64,000 nt of DNA from Cercophora sp. LCS_1. Taxonomy: Eukaryota > Ascomycota > Sordariomycetes > Sordariales > Lasiosphaeriaceae. The notes under the pieces were generated by a model. The model made no database searches, had not been told where the DNA came from, and worked only from the letters and a program-made list of their open reading frames with translations. The stretch covers positions 62,001 to 126,000 of the forward strand of contig JAPZLL010000060.1 of NCBI GenBank assembly GCA_036250225.1, in the 5' to 3' direction. The position numbers were made by a program, and so were the translations under genes. This document shows, piece by piece, positions 33,320-44,558 of the stretch. The stretch's first letter is position 1; each line of letters starts with the position of its first letter.

Positions 33320-33824
33320 AATATTTTTGTCCCATCATCCACCCTTGTTTTCACATACAGAATATTGTGCTGTCCCACGAAATTCTGCAGAATGTGTTTT
33401 TTTTCTTTGGGTCCGACTGAAGGCCCGACGTAATCCCTCAGACTAGGCACGCATCTACTGCTGGTCAAGCTGGACAAAATCGCGAACAATTGCGGTCAAT
33501 AGTTGATCACCCGACTCCGCTATGAAAGTGTGCCCATGAGCCTATTTGTACAAGGTAGTTTGTAAAGTCAAGTTCATGTCGTCGTGGTCATATGAACACC
33601 AGAAATGTCGGTTCCATCGCAGGTCAAATTCATGTACACAGCCGAAAATAAACATGACCGCTATGGAATGCCCAATACAGAGAAGGGAAGAAAGAAAAAA
33701 ACCCGCCAGACCATCCACTACCTCAGCCACATTAAGATGCCGTAACTCGTTCAGCCCGTAGCGTGTCTTCCATCATGGCTCGTCCCATCGTCCATCGTCG
33801 CATCCATGTCTCATGGTACGCTTC
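33320..33824. other. Intergenic between tRNA and decapping scaffold gene
   Basis: About 500 bp, the 3' flank of the EDC4-like gene. No further gene is visible. Confidence 0.5.
33324..33328 (+). terminator. Pol III terminator of tRNA-Gly
   Basis: Five T residues on the coding strand, 4 nt after the tRNA 3' end, as expected for RNA polymerase III termination. Confidence 0.8.
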
Positions 33825-36800
33825 TTAGTACGAAGGCACCGGATGGCCGGAGGGGCTCTGGTGAGACTGCACGTTGTCCGCGATCCGGCCCGCAATCTGC
33901 GCGATGTTGAGTAGAGTTTTGACGAGCAGCTCGTTCGGCGCAATGCGGTTGAGGTCAACCCAGAGCTGCTCGGCGCGGTCCTTGACCATCGACATTATCT
34001 TAGGCGTCACGGCGCGGACTTGGTCATCCTGTTGGAGGTCAGCAGAGGCACACGTGGCGAAATGGAGTGTGATAGAGGCCAGCGGGGAACATACCAGTCG
34101 AGGAACCATCTGGTTGAATGACAGCACCACAACCTCAAGCCAATGAATCTTCTCCATAATCTTGGGCGTGTTGCGGGTAAAATTGTTGGTGATGGTCGCG
34201 CCGACGGATAACAAGAGAAGGGGCTGCAAGTCTGCAACACAGATGGCATTGCACTTGGAAAGCACCCGTTGCCAAATCTCTTCGGCGTCGTTGCCAGACT
34301 GGAGCCATCGGAGCAAGGCTTCGTCGTAGGCATTGTTATTCATCATCGTGTCGATCACCTCCATAGTCTTGGTCAACTCGTAGCTGTCCTGGTTGCCACG
34401 GGTGCTAGGACTGAACGCCTCCTGGTCCTGACCGCCAAAATGGCGATGAGCATGGACATGAGACTGGTGCTGCTGGGGAATATGCGGCGGCTGCGGCTGC
34501 TGGATCGGGGGGTGCTGCAACTGCGGCTGCTGGTACTGTTGCGGCTGGTACGGGGCATAGTCGCGGGGGGCCATGTTGACCTTGTCGTGCGAGCCGATGC
34601 TGTCGCGTGACCGGGCGTGGGTCTGGACAGGCTCCGCAACGACAAGCTCTCGCTCTCTCTCCCGCTCCCGCGTTTGCTCTTGCAGCTGCTGCTTCAACGC
34701 GGCCAGCTCGTGCTGGGTCTGGGCCTGCGTCGCAGCCAAAGAAGAGATGGCGTTGGAGAGATCAGTAGTCTGCGCAATCAAGCGATCCAGCTTCTCATCC
34801 TCGGCCCGACGGCGATCCTCAAAGCGGCCAAACATGTCGCTGATTTGCGCGCTGACGTCGGCAGTGACGCGCTGGTGGACCGTGTGAGCTGTGGTCTTTG
34901 CAACCGACGAAGCAACGTTCTCCAGCGACTTGGCGATTTGCGTCTCCATGTAGGCGTTGACATTGTGACTGACCTTGTCCGAGATGAGCTTAACAATCTC
35001 GGGCCGCTGCATAGTCTGGGTGACAGCGGTCGGAAGCAGCTTCTGGACCTCCTTCTGAACCGCGTTCACCTGCGCACCGGTCTTGGCAGCCAGCTGGTCT
35101 GTGACGGTCTTCTCCACGACGCCACGCATCGATGGGATGACATTACCGTTGATCTGATCAATGATCAAGTTCTTCAACACGGTCTCGGTGTTGTCGTTCA
35201 GGACATCCGACACCATTTGCAAGAGGGTCGACTGGCTGCTCATAAAGGCAGAGTCGCGGCTGTCCTGGAAGCCCTGGATCCGCTTGACGAGCTCGTTGAA
35301 GACTGCGTCGAACCGGCCCGTGACGTTGGCCACCATTCGCGACTCCATGCTGGCAACAACCGCCTCGAGCTGCTCCTGGGTCAAGCCGTTAGGTGCCGAC
35401 GCAAGGTCAGCGAGGTGGTTGGTCAGTGCAGTTGAAGAAGCATCGTTGCGCGGGTTGGACCTGGCAGGCGTCTTCTGCGAGGAACGGTTCGGGTCCGAGG
35501 CGCCGTTGGGGCCAGCAAAGTCGCGGTCATTAGACGCGTTGTTGGCATTCTTCTTCTTCCGTCCCTTCCGCTCGTTCCTCTCCGGTTGCTGGGGCGCAGG
35601 CGTCTCAACCTCGTCCTTTCGGTCCGGTCTCGGGGTACCAGCGCTCTCTGGATCCTTTCGATCCTCAGCCTTGGTTGAGTCCTTGGCGCGAGAAGCGATG
35701 CGGATCGGGGCAGGCGTTCCGTCGGCAGGCGCCTGGGGCTCCGCCGGCTGGACCGGGGGAATTGCGACAAACTTGGAAATGGTAGCCATGCCAATCTCCT
35801 CAGCGTTGACTGGGCTGATGACCTTGTTGTCCTTGCTCCAGCCCAACTCGCCTTGCTTGATGAACAGACAAGTGACACCCTTGGAATGCATCGCATAGAG
35901 CTCAAAGAGGGTCGGCTCATCGCCGTCGCCGGATGGGGACGGGTTCTCCAGGATATTGAGGCTGCGCAGGACGCCCTTGTTCGCAAACGAGTACTCCCGA
36001 ATGCCACTAATAACGGCGGTAGACTCTGGCTGCGGGATCGACGAGTCGCGGGCCTCAAGGCGCTGAATGTACTGAACCTGGGAGAGGTTCTTGAGCGTGT
36101 ACTTGGGCGCCGAAAGATGGAGGAAGTAGATCGAGTTGCGGGTCGGGTGGCCCACAACAATCATGCTGGACTGGGCGTGGTACATGACGCTGCAGACGGC
36201 GTCTGACTCTTTGATGTGGGGGAAGTTGAACTCTTGCACCGCCTTGCCGAGAGCAAGATCCCACAGCTGGAGCGTGTGGTTCTGCTTCATACCCACGAGC
36301 ATGTATCGCATTGCCGTCTGCTTCTGGTATGGTCGGTACTTATCCAACAGCAATACCGAAGTCGGCCATGCCTTCTCGCCTTCGGGCGTCGTCTGGAGGC
36401 TCATGATGGGCTCCTTGATCTCGAGCGACGTCTGGGCAGGCATCGGGTTGGACGGATCCGAGCCTTCCTTCGCAGCAACCAAATCACGAACGTCCCAGAA
36501 CTTAACCCGGCCTGACTTGTCGAGCGTGACCATGAGGCTGTCGTCCTGACTGAAGGTAAAGTCCTTGCCTGCCTTGCCAGTGTTGATCTTGAGCGAACAC
36601 TGCTTCAACAACCTTTCGGTGTCGACGACGCGGTCATGCCCCTGCTTGAAAAGGTTGTTCTCAAAGATGAATGAGGGCCAGATGATGTTGATCGACTTGC
36701 CCCGACCGACGGCGAAGAACTCGGGATGGATGGACGAAGAGCGAGCCCGCGTCTTGAGAATGCCACCGGGGGCGTCGCCACCCTCCGAAGCAGAGATGGG

Positions 36801-38819
36801 GGGAAGAGCGAACCCGTACTGCTCAGGGTGCGCGTCCTCGAGATGGTCGCGGTCGCCGTTCTTCAGCTGCACCCAGTACACCGTGCCGCTAACGCCAGTA
36901 CCGATGATGGCCTCCTTAGGGTGCTGGTTGGATGGCGAGGTTGAGATGGAGACGTTGAAGATGCGGTCCTTGGTGTCGGTGAAAAGCTTGGCGTCCTTAC
37001 CGTCCTCTTGGCGAATCACCCTGAGACCACCTGCCTTGGACATACCGTAGGCCATGTAGGTCTCGGAAGCCGTCACCAGGTTCCGATCGACTTGGTCAAA
37101 GTCTTTCTTCAGCCGAGCAATGTCCAGGATGGCTTCCTCGCGGAAGCTGGGACGCTGCTCATCCGTCTCCTGGAGGCTGATGGAGATCCAGGGCTTCATG
37201 GGGAAGTTGTAAACCTTGACCGGTGTCTCGGGCTCCTCAATCACTACGATCTCGTCGGCATCCGCGCTCTCCCAAGAATCGGCAACCGCATGCGAGGCTG
37301 TCGCAGTTTCCTCGACAATGTTGTGGACTTCCTGCGCCATTTCGGGCGTCAGGGTCTCCCCGAGGAGCTCCTTATTCTCCTCCTTGTCGAGTTCCTTCTT
37401 GATAGCCTGCGCGGCAGTCTGGGCTGACTGCGAAAACTCCGCGTCGGTTCGTGCATCAATCATATTATGCAGGTCCTGAGCGATTTCAGCCTGTGTCTGC
37501 TCGTCCTGGCGCCGGGCCAAAGCTTCGCGCGCCTCTCTGTCGGCTTGCTCTGCCAGGCCGCTCACAGCATCGGCCACGCTCTCCTTCTTGTCTCCGTCAA
37601 CGGGAGCTGTAGGCTTCGAGAGACGGTGCTCGATGCTTGCGTCGGAGAAAGGCGATGCGTTCATGTGCGCAGGCCGAGAGGCGCTCGTTTGTGAGAGAGG
37701 TGAAGATGCGTGCTCAATCTTGCGACGAGTATGCTCCGGGCTCGGAAGAGAGCCGCGGTCGCTCAAAGGTCGCTTCTGATCGTGCGTGGATTGCGCAGAG
37801 TCTGGCTTCCTCAGGATCTGGATCTGGCCAGCCTGTGCGTGACCTGCGCCCGAAGCGCCCGGTGTCGTGGAGGCAGGGGTTCGATGGACTGGGGAGGTTC
37901 CAGAGTGGTCCTCGAATGGATTGTGTGAGCTTCCGTGAGCACTGAATCTCGAGGTTGAGATTGCCTGCGAATGCTGAGAGTGGGGCGTAGAATTGAACTT
38001 GGGATGCGGAGACTCGATATCCTTTGCATCATACTCAAACTCTGACTGAGAAGGAATTGCGTCAACCAAAGTTGGCTCGGCGGACCTATGAGCATCGCCA
38101 TCCCTCGGTTCATCGTCACCGGGTGGCGGCGTCAACAGGCTTGACGGCTGGGCCTCAGGGGCGTCGTTCTGGCTAGGCTTGGGTCGATTGAGAAGGTTCA
38201 GGAGATATTGCTGAGTGTCGGAAGACGGGGGTGCGTTCTGGTTCCAGGTAGCAGCTGCGGGCGTCTCCGGCTTGCTGGGTTCTGCTTGCAAGGTGCCCTT
38301 CATCAGTGCAGCTAGAAGGCCGGTGGGGTCAGCGGCGGCGGGTTTGGGGGCTTGAATAATGGGCGGAGCGATCGGCGCGGGCTGAAAGCTAACAGCAGCG
38401 TCGTGCGATGACTGGCGCTGGGGTCCCGAAGAGCCACCTTGGCTGTTGAACTTGAGTATGTTGAGGAGGTGCGCGGAGCGCACATCGCCTGCAGGCCCGC
38501 GGCCCGTGCCGATGGGGTTCATGAGGCCCGGCGGGTATTGGGAACTGCCGAAGCCGACAGGCGGTGTCGGGGCCTCGGGAAGGAAAGCGGGAGAATCCGT
38601 CTGGAAGTTGGCGCTCAGGCTGGGGGAGTCGGCATTGGAGTGGTGGCCGTAGTACGACTGCGCACCTTGGCCATAGCCATACTGGTGGGAATCAGGACCG
38701 GCACCGGGGCCGGGACTGGGCGACGACTGGTTTCGGAGCTGTGCGAGGAGCGACTCACGGTCAAATTTGGCGTTGTCCTCAGGCTCGCGTGAGCCGCCGC
38801 CAGGAATGTAGTTGGACAT
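33825..38819 (-). CDS. EDC4/Pdc1-type mRNA-decapping scaffold
   Basis: Cytoplasmic P-body scaffold expected to bind Dcp2/Edc3 and promote decapping. Exons 34095-38819 and 33825-34028, 1642 aa. The 66-nt segment 34029-34094 has GTATGT, branch TGCTGACC and ACAG and is best read as an intron, although it is a multiple of three without stop. Order: disordered Pro/Gln/Ser-rich N-terminus (1-500) with four leucine motifs (SLLAQL 23, HLLNILKF 117, GLLAALMK 167, YLLNLLN 205); WD40-like propeller (~530-1005); Lys/Glu-rich linker ending in RKGRKKKNAN; long helical region (~1140-1420) including AATQAQTQHELAALKQQLQ; Gln/Pro-rich stretch; C-terminal helical domain (~1480-1642) with NAYDEALLRWLQSGNDAEE and ADLQPLLLLSVGATI, like the EDC4 C-terminal domain. 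Assignment rests on architecture and C-terminal motifs. Confidence 0.85.
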   Translation of the reverse strand: MSNYIPGGGSREPEDNAKFDRESLLAQLRNQSSPSPGPGAGPDSHQYGYGQGAQSYYGHHSNADSPSLSANFQTDSPAFLPEAPTPPVGFGSSQYPPGLMNPIGTGRGPAGDVRSAHLLNILKFNSQGGSSGPQRQSSHDAAVSFQPAPIAPPIIQAPKPAAADPTGLLAALMKGTLQAEPSKPETPAAATWNQNAPPSSDTQQYLLNLLNRPKPSQNDAPEAQPSSLLTPPPGDDEPRDGDAHRSAEPTLVDAIPSQSEFEYDAKDIESPHPKFNSTPHSQHSQAISTSRFSAHGSSHNPFEDHSGTSPVHRTPASTTPGASGAGHAQAGQIQILRKPDSAQSTHDQKRPLSDRGSLPSPEHTRRKIEHASSPLSQTSASRPAHMNASPFSDASIEHRLSKPTAPVDGDKKESVADAVSGLAEQADREAREALARRQDEQTQAEIAQDLHNMIDARTDAEFSQSAQTAAQAIKKELDKEENKELLGETLTPEMAQEVHNIVEETATASHAVADSWESADADEIVVIEEPETPVKVYNFPMKPWISISLQETDEQRPSFREEAILDIARLKKDFDQVDRNLVTASETYMAYGMSKAGGLRVIRQEDGKDAKLFTDTKDRIFNVSISTSPSNQHPKEAIIGTGVSGTVYWVQLKNGDRDHLEDAHPEQYGFALPPISASEGGDAPGGILKTRARSSSIHPEFFAVGRGKSINIIWPSFIFENNLFKQGHDRVVDTERLLKQCSLKINTGKAGKDFTFSQDDSLMVTLDKSGRVKFWDVRDLVAAKEGSDPSNPMPAQTSLEIKEPIMSLQTTPEGEKAWPTSVLLLDKYRPYQKQTAMRYMLVGMKQNHTLQLWDLALGKAVQEFNFPHIKESDAVCSVMYHAQSSMIVVGHPTRNSIYFLHLSAPKYTLKNLSQVQYIQRLEARDSSIPQPESTAVISGIREYSFANKGVLRSLNILENPSPSGDGDEPTLFELYAMHSKGVTCLFIKQGELGWSKDNKVISPVNAEEIGMATISKFVAIPPVQPAEPQAPADGTPAPIRIASRAKDSTKAEDRKDPESAGTPRPDRKDEVETPAPQQPERNERKGRKKKNANNASNDRDFAGPNGASDPNRSSQKTPARSNPRNDASSTALTNHLADLASAPNGLTQEQLEAVVASMESRMVANVTGRFDAVFNELVKRIQGFQDSRDSAFMSSQSTLLQMVSDVLNDNTETVLKNLIIDQINGNVIPSMRGVVEKTVTDQLAAKTGAQVNAVQKEVQKLLPTAVTQTMQRPEIVKLISDKVSHNVNAYMETQIAKSLENVASSVAKTTAHTVHQRVTADVSAQISDMFGRFEDRRRAEDEKLDRLIAQTTDLSNAISSLAATQAQTQHELAALKQQLQEQTRERERERELVVAEPVQTHARSRDSIGSHDKVNMAPRDYAPYQPQQYQQPQLQHPPIQQPQPPHIPQQHQSHVHAHRHFGGQDQEAFSPSTRGNQDSYELTKTMEVIDTMMNNNAYDEALLRWLQSGNDAEEIWQRVLSKCNAICVADLQPLLLLSVGATITNNFTRNTPKIMEKIHWLEVVVLSFNQMVPRLVCSPLASITLHFATCASADLQQDDQVRAVTPKIMSMVKDRAEQLWVDLNRIAPNELLVKTLLNIAQIAGRIADNVQSHQSPSGHPVPSY

Positions 38820-40291
38820 GGCTCCAAGACACGGCGGGATGCCCTGAGTGACCTTGACTCAACGTGCGATCGGTGGGCGCGTCCAGAGCACGAGACGCAA
38901 ACGAATCGACGTTCGTCGCTGACGGTCAAGACTTGGTCGTGTCCAAAGACAAGAAGGAAGGTGCGGCAGACCTAAAAAAAGGCGATGCCAAAACGAAGGG
39001 CGATGCTTTTCAGCGCGCGTAAATGCCTCAGGGCCAAATGACGACTATGCAGCAAAAATGAAGCACAAATGCTGGCCGGCCGACGATGGTGAGGAGAAGA
39101 TACGCAGTTGCGGGTGGAAGGAGCAGAGGCTCGAGGTTGGCGGTGTTTGGCCTCTGAATGGCCGCAGAAAATTGTTGCAGAGCTCCAACACTGGAGAGGT
39201 TGGGATTGGATCCGCCCAGCGTGGCCCGTGCAGTCTAGCCTCTTAGCGCCTACACGTGTCGTCGCGGGGCAGTTCTTCGGGCAGCTGCTGTGGGGGAAAG
39301 CGACGCTGCAGCCCAATCACAAGAATCGCGGATCTGCGAGTCTGCGAATCTGAAGGACCGCGAGGAAAGCAGGGCTGTCTCGCCAATTAAGAGGAGAGGG
39401 GAACACTCGTCTCCGAGCAGGCAGATTTGAGTTGCGTGTTCTTCTTTTGTGGGCGGTGATGGAGGGCAAGAGCACAGTCACTCGCATCGTCATGGTGAGA
39501 AAAGACGCTTGGGCGCGTTGAACACCTGCCCGTGGATACCTGAGAAGTCAGGCGTAAACGGTATCGACCCAGGCACAAACCACCCCGTCGAAATTCTGCA
39601 GGGCAAGCATCAAGCGTGATCAAAATACTATGTGAGCACCGCCTGCCCGTCACAGCACAAACAAGTGGTCAATGTAAGGTGTTGGGAATCCTAATGTTGG
39701 GCTGATATCGACATGATGAACCGAGATGCGGCCCAAAGAAACGCGTCCAACCGAAAGAGTGCATCCGGCATTACCTAAGCCACGGTCGAACCCGCATTAC
39801 ATAAGCCTGCCAAGGTCCCAATGGTCCCAATTCGAAAACCCATTCCGGCGGCGGCCATGCATGCGGCGCCACTCCGCGGAAAGTGTCTGGTGTCATCCAT
39901 CAATCTTGTCCTAACCTCACGCCCACCGCTCGCCGACTCCAACACTCGCTCTTTTGGGCACGGTGTCTTTCTCTGCTGTTCCGACTTTCAGGTACCGGGG
40001 CTCTGGATACGGGCCGATCGATAGGTGACTGTGTGACGCGCGTGACTCAAGGCCGCGACTCGGCCATTTCCCACGGTCGAAGGTTTGCTTGGCGGCGCCC
40101 CTCCTCCAACGTCCACATCTCGAGTTTGCGCCCAGACAAAGGTCCTCCACCTGCCGAGCTGCACATTCTACGGCCGTGGAGTCCACCGCGGGATACTGTT
40201 CTAGGACTTGGCCGTGGCATTCGCATCGGCGTCCATCGATTTCCGCCCCGCAACCTGTGCAGCCTGACGGGGCTGTCGGCCAACCGTCAAG
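38820..40291. other. Divergent region between decapping scaffold and small membrane protein
   Basis: About 1.5 kb of bidirectional upstream DNA. Frames up to 150 codons occur but lack domains. No tRNA: a TTCGA-like T-loop motif near 39789 on the minus strand has no matching stems. Confidence 0.45.
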
Positions 40292-40818
40292 ATGTTTTGT
40301 CTTCGCAGGTTCGATGCATTCTCGTGATTATTGTTTACTAAAATTCTCGCTGACGTCTGGTATTTCGTAACAGCTGGCTCCCGATTCTCTTCATACCCAC
40401 CAACGCCTCGCCCTCCTTTATCTTCCTCTTTTTCGTGTGCACCTACTTCCTAAACCGACCATGTCTGTACTGCTCATTCCTGCTCATCATCCTCTTCCTG
40501 ACCTCCTGCAACTGGTCTGAGCACTGTTTTTTCGACTTTAGCAGCAACTGGTTCGAGCCGCGCGCGGCCTCGAGCTACGTATTGCTTGACGGAGCTCGAA
40601 ACCTCACGCAGGCGGCGAACGAAGATATCAATGCGACTGCCACCGCCGTCTTGACCGACATGCTCAACACCACGGCTGGCGCTTTGGTTACCGCGGCAAC
40701 AGGGCAGATCGCTAAGTCGAGAGTCGAGTGGACGGGCATCGGGCTCGAGTGGCTGCGGAGCTTGCTAGGCCGCCGAGAATGGCGTATCGACTGCCTGGAC
40801 GTCTACATCCGGTTATGA
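40292..40818 (+). CDS. Small membrane protein, fungal, unknown function
   Basis: 153 aa from two exons, 40292-40308 (17 nt) and 40374-40818. The join gives MFCLRSWLPILFIPTNASPS. The 64-codon start region would otherwise lack a good ATG: the frame is open from the acceptor at 40373 (branch CGCTGACGT, GTAACAG). The donor GTTCGA is weak, so exon 1 is the least certain part. Two hydrophobic helices (FIFLFFVCTYFL and CSFLLIILFLTSC) flank a Cys-containing turn (RPCLYC). Then NWSEHCFFDFSSNWFEPR, an N-glycosylation-like NWS, and a soluble tail with NEDINATATAVLTDMLNTTA and ending RREWRIDCLDVYIRL. No known domain recognised. It could also start at an in-frame ATG at 40465 (MSVLLIP-like frames do not fit). 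Confidence 0.55.
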
Positions 40819-43800
40819 CCTGTTCGGCAACACCAGCTCAGCGTATATAATGGCCATTGCGGCTTTGTAGTGTATTTACGGGGCGAACAGGCATCAAGGT
40901 GGTCGTACGCTCTCGTACACTTGCATACCCGTGGGCGGCGAATTGCATTGCATGGCGTTCTGGTTTGGGTTGGGTTGGGATATCCGGCTCGCCACATCGG
41001 GGGCAACATCACAGGGACAGGTTTGGCTGGCGGGTTTGGGAAGAGACGGCGGCCGTATCTAGCAATCGCAAACGGTTCCCCTGAGATGTCTGTTGCGTGA
41101 GTGATGTGTCTAACCGCATTCAGACCGCCGAGTCTTGATCGGGGGATCGAGGTGAGATCCAGCCCTTCAATTCCACTGATGCGTCTCCCTTCATAATCGG
41201 TCAATGTGTGCCTACAGGCTCCGTTTTTGCCGCCTGGACAGCCCCAAAGTAGGTGTCCGGCATGGGAAGGTCGGCATCATTGGACCAGCTGGCGATCTCT
41301 CAACGGAGTGGTTTGTCAACCTTTGGGATTATTACATCATACCACGGAGGCAAAAGCAATGTGTTGTGTTTGTATATTTGTGGCATTCGATCGCAGCTTT
41401 CTCGTCAGACATGGTCGCATCGAAGGTTGACAACTCGACAGTAAAGGCGCGCCGTGAAGCACCTCTTTTGCTCTCCCACCAACTTGTCACTTCCTGCACG
41501 GCCTAGCCAGTTTAGTGGCGTAATGCTTTACCTGTTCCTGGCTTGCCCTGGCACCAACTTCTCGGATGTCACTGGAGCAACAGCCCTACAGAGACGCCCG
41601 TACCCGCAATCCAGCAGGCCAAACTTGCTTCGAACTTGGCAATGGAAGCCTCAAAAGGGAATCCCGGGTTCATCAATTGGGCCGTACGGGGAGGCGGTTA
41701 CGACCCCATCTCATGGTGTGCTGCTTAGGTACTGCGGGTACTGTTTTACAGCGGCGACAGTGGCAATTTCAGCACACAAACCCACTTGTAGAGGACCGAG
41801 TATCCCACTATATTTCGTTCTGGGCCTTTGGACGAACATGAGGAGATGCGGGTTCCCCGAGGGAAAAGAGTGTCGATATGGGAAGAAGGCGAGATTTGCG
41901 TTGCTTCATGACACTATTTACGAATATCCAAACGGAAATTCAGGATGGATATTTTCCTCATCCTGTGGCCACAGATTTCAGCCTCACAAAGTCATCGGTA
42001 ACACCTGGCGTTGGCGACACGAGATCTAACGCGTCCGTGTCAGACTTCGCCAATGCAGGATCCACTATGACGTACATGGTGCGATTGACCGGCTCGGCAC
42101 CAGGGCCCTTTGATGAATTCCTCCGCTGCAGAGCCGCGATGCCGATCGAGTTGTGCTAAGGTACCCGAATTGGAAATGCGTGGGCATGCCCCATACCAAA
42201 CGGGCCGCGCGTGGCGTAACCGTCGCCGAGAAGCTCTGGAAGGGAAAGTCACGGGAAGCAAGAGCAGCATCCATAACCGATCAGAAACTGTGGGGTTGGG
42301 AAACCGATGAGTCGGATCCCCAATCAAACTCCACGTTCCTGTGGCCGAGTGCGGTGCATGAAGGGTAGGCGGTCTGCTCGGGCCTAGAACATCCATTTGC
42401 TCCCAAAATCAAGGACGCGGCTTCTCACCTGGACGCGGCTGGCAGGTGGGAAGCCGCGCGGAGCAAAAATGGCGCCATCCTGAAAAGCCATGTTGGCAAA
42501 TGTTGGCAAATGCAGGACCCCTAAATCCCAGAACCCGCACACCCCACGGCCAAGACAATCGTGCCGCACGCTCACCTTCCCTGGCCGGCTCTCGGCACGT
42601 GTGTTCCAGCAGACCGCCATCTGGCCTCCTGAGGGGAATTCCCTTTCAGATTGTTCGGGAGCGGGATTTTGGTGAATGGGGTGGTTCTGGCGGTGGCATT
42701 CTTTCATATTTCGTATCTGCCGAATGTACAATTACACTATGGCGCCACCATTTTGAGAAGAAGCCTTGGAGAATTGAGTTTGATCTGATGCGCGGTGCCG
42801 GCGTAACGACAAGGCCCCGCAGGCGGCAGCAATGGAAACAGCGGGACAAAAAACCGATGACGTTTTGTTGGCCCATCCGGCGTCCGCCAAGACGAGCTAA
42901 AAATGCCCTCAAAACCGCTGCGTAGCCCCACCAATTCTGGACGTCAGCCTCTGCGAGGACTGCGATGGCTGCAGCGCTCCCCTCCGGAGGATCATCAGCG
43001 ATGGAATCCTTTTTTTCTCTGAATCGCGGCCCGGCCTAGACCGCGACCATCGGCGGTGTTATTTGGTGTGAGGCTGAACAGCGGTGGCCCGTCTGCAACA
43101 GGCAGTCGAACCCCTCCTGTGCCACTGGTGATGACGACAAGTGACGCAGTCTAGTGACCACCACACCTGCCAACTTTTTCGTTGTCGGCCTGGGTTCCCA
43201 TCACCCAATCACTCTATTCACTCCAATTTTCCTCATCTGGACGCCCGGACTACACCGGCTCCCGTTGTTCGGTGCACCTATTCCATAAGATCTGCAGGGT
43301 CCGCTCGCTGTGTTTCCAGGCGACATCAAATACCCGTTGCCGTTTTGGAGTTTGAGTCCAGGTGCAAACAGGCCTGAGACACACAAAGTCGCCCCGTCGC
43401 CTGCGGCAGCACCAGTGCACCTTCCTTGCAGATCATTTCCCGTGCTCGGGCTCTTACCACTCACGGAATCACAATCCCTGCAAGGCTTGACATCAGACCT
43501 GCAGCCCTGGTTTCTGCCCCCTTCTTTCCCTTCTGCTTTGCGACGGTGACACCCCACCTTTTCATCACCCTCAAGTCCCCGACAGCCTAGCTCCTGACAA
43601 CAAAAGCCGTCACCGAAAAGACCAAGCCAATATTTATTTGCGCAAAAGAATTACATCTACACTCCAGAGGCAGCATACAATATTGGAAGCATTAATCTCT
43701 GTGCCTTGGTATAATATATCAACGGCTTCCAAACACAAGACGAGCGGGTGAGACAACCAGAAGCGGTGGTAGCCCGCTCGTGGAAGACGCATTTTTTGTT

Positions 43801-44558
43801 GCTGACGTTCTCGAGTCTGTAGCCGTCGACTTTCCACAGGATTCGGACCTTCACCGCCCACCTTGTTCTCTCTTGCTCAGCCCTTTGTTGGCCCAGGATT
43901 CACCAGTCGGCAACCAGAAAATCCGCCACTGCGGCAATCTGTAAAACGGCGGACACTCCCACACCTTCCAGTCCCTTACTTTAGCTCTCCCATCCCACGA
44001 CCAGGGCATCGAATGGGAAGCCTCTAACAACCAGAGATTCGGACACAGGATTGACCAGCGATTTGCGCCAGTTGACAAAGCCAGACGGCCGATCCTCTCC
44101 CTCCCGCGGCCCCTCGAAACACCGATCGCCCGCCAGGCTGCGGTTAGCTCAACGACATCACCGTACATAAGAACGCTACCGTTGCGCTCCACCCGCGCGT
44201 CAGGGCTCTCCACAGCCACTAGTACAACACAGTTGTCATTGGGATATCCTAGACCGCCACGGATCTTGCGCCCAAGTCCCTTCACTGCTGCAACGAGCTC
44301 GGAGTTGGCTGTCCTTCGCCCGAAACCACGGAGTCGGCCCCATCTCCTCGACTCCTGATTCGCCTGTGGAGATCGGCTTCGACAGTCTGACGAGGTTGTG
44401 TCTTTCCTGTGAAGAGTTACCACCCTCAAATTCCGACAGCGCGCGCGAAGATGTCTGCTCTCTGAGAGATCAAGGCCATTGTGTTTCTGTCGGACGAGGG
44501 TAACTTGGGCACTCCGTGGTTCCCAGAAGTCTCGCAGTCCTTGCGGTGCCCCTCCGCT
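40819..44558. other. Largest gene-free stretch (3.7 kb)
   Basis: Frames of up to about 190 codons (+, 41454-42029) and 267 codons (-, 44654-43851) occur but show no domain, no coherent splice pattern and W/R/P-rich composition as expected of non-coding DNA. The last ~900 bp is the promoter and leader of the phosphatase gene. A perfect tandem duplication of the decamer TGTTGGCAAA is at 42491-42510. No tRNA, 5S rRNA or transposon is recognisable. Confidence 0.45.
42491..42510. repeat. Tandem decamer TGTTGGCAAA x2
   Basis: Two exact copies of TGTTGGCAAA directly adjacent, followed by TG. Possibly a duplicated site for a regulator or chance. Confidence 0.8.

Noticed and set aside
39780..39860. 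Possible tRNA on the minus strand (GGGTTCGACC string)
   Set aside because: No acceptor or anticodon stem can be formed around the T-loop-like motif.
41454..42029. 191-codon plus-strand frame in the gene-free stretch
   Set aside because: No recognisable motif, Cys/Trp/Arg-rich composition, no supporting neighbours or splice sites.
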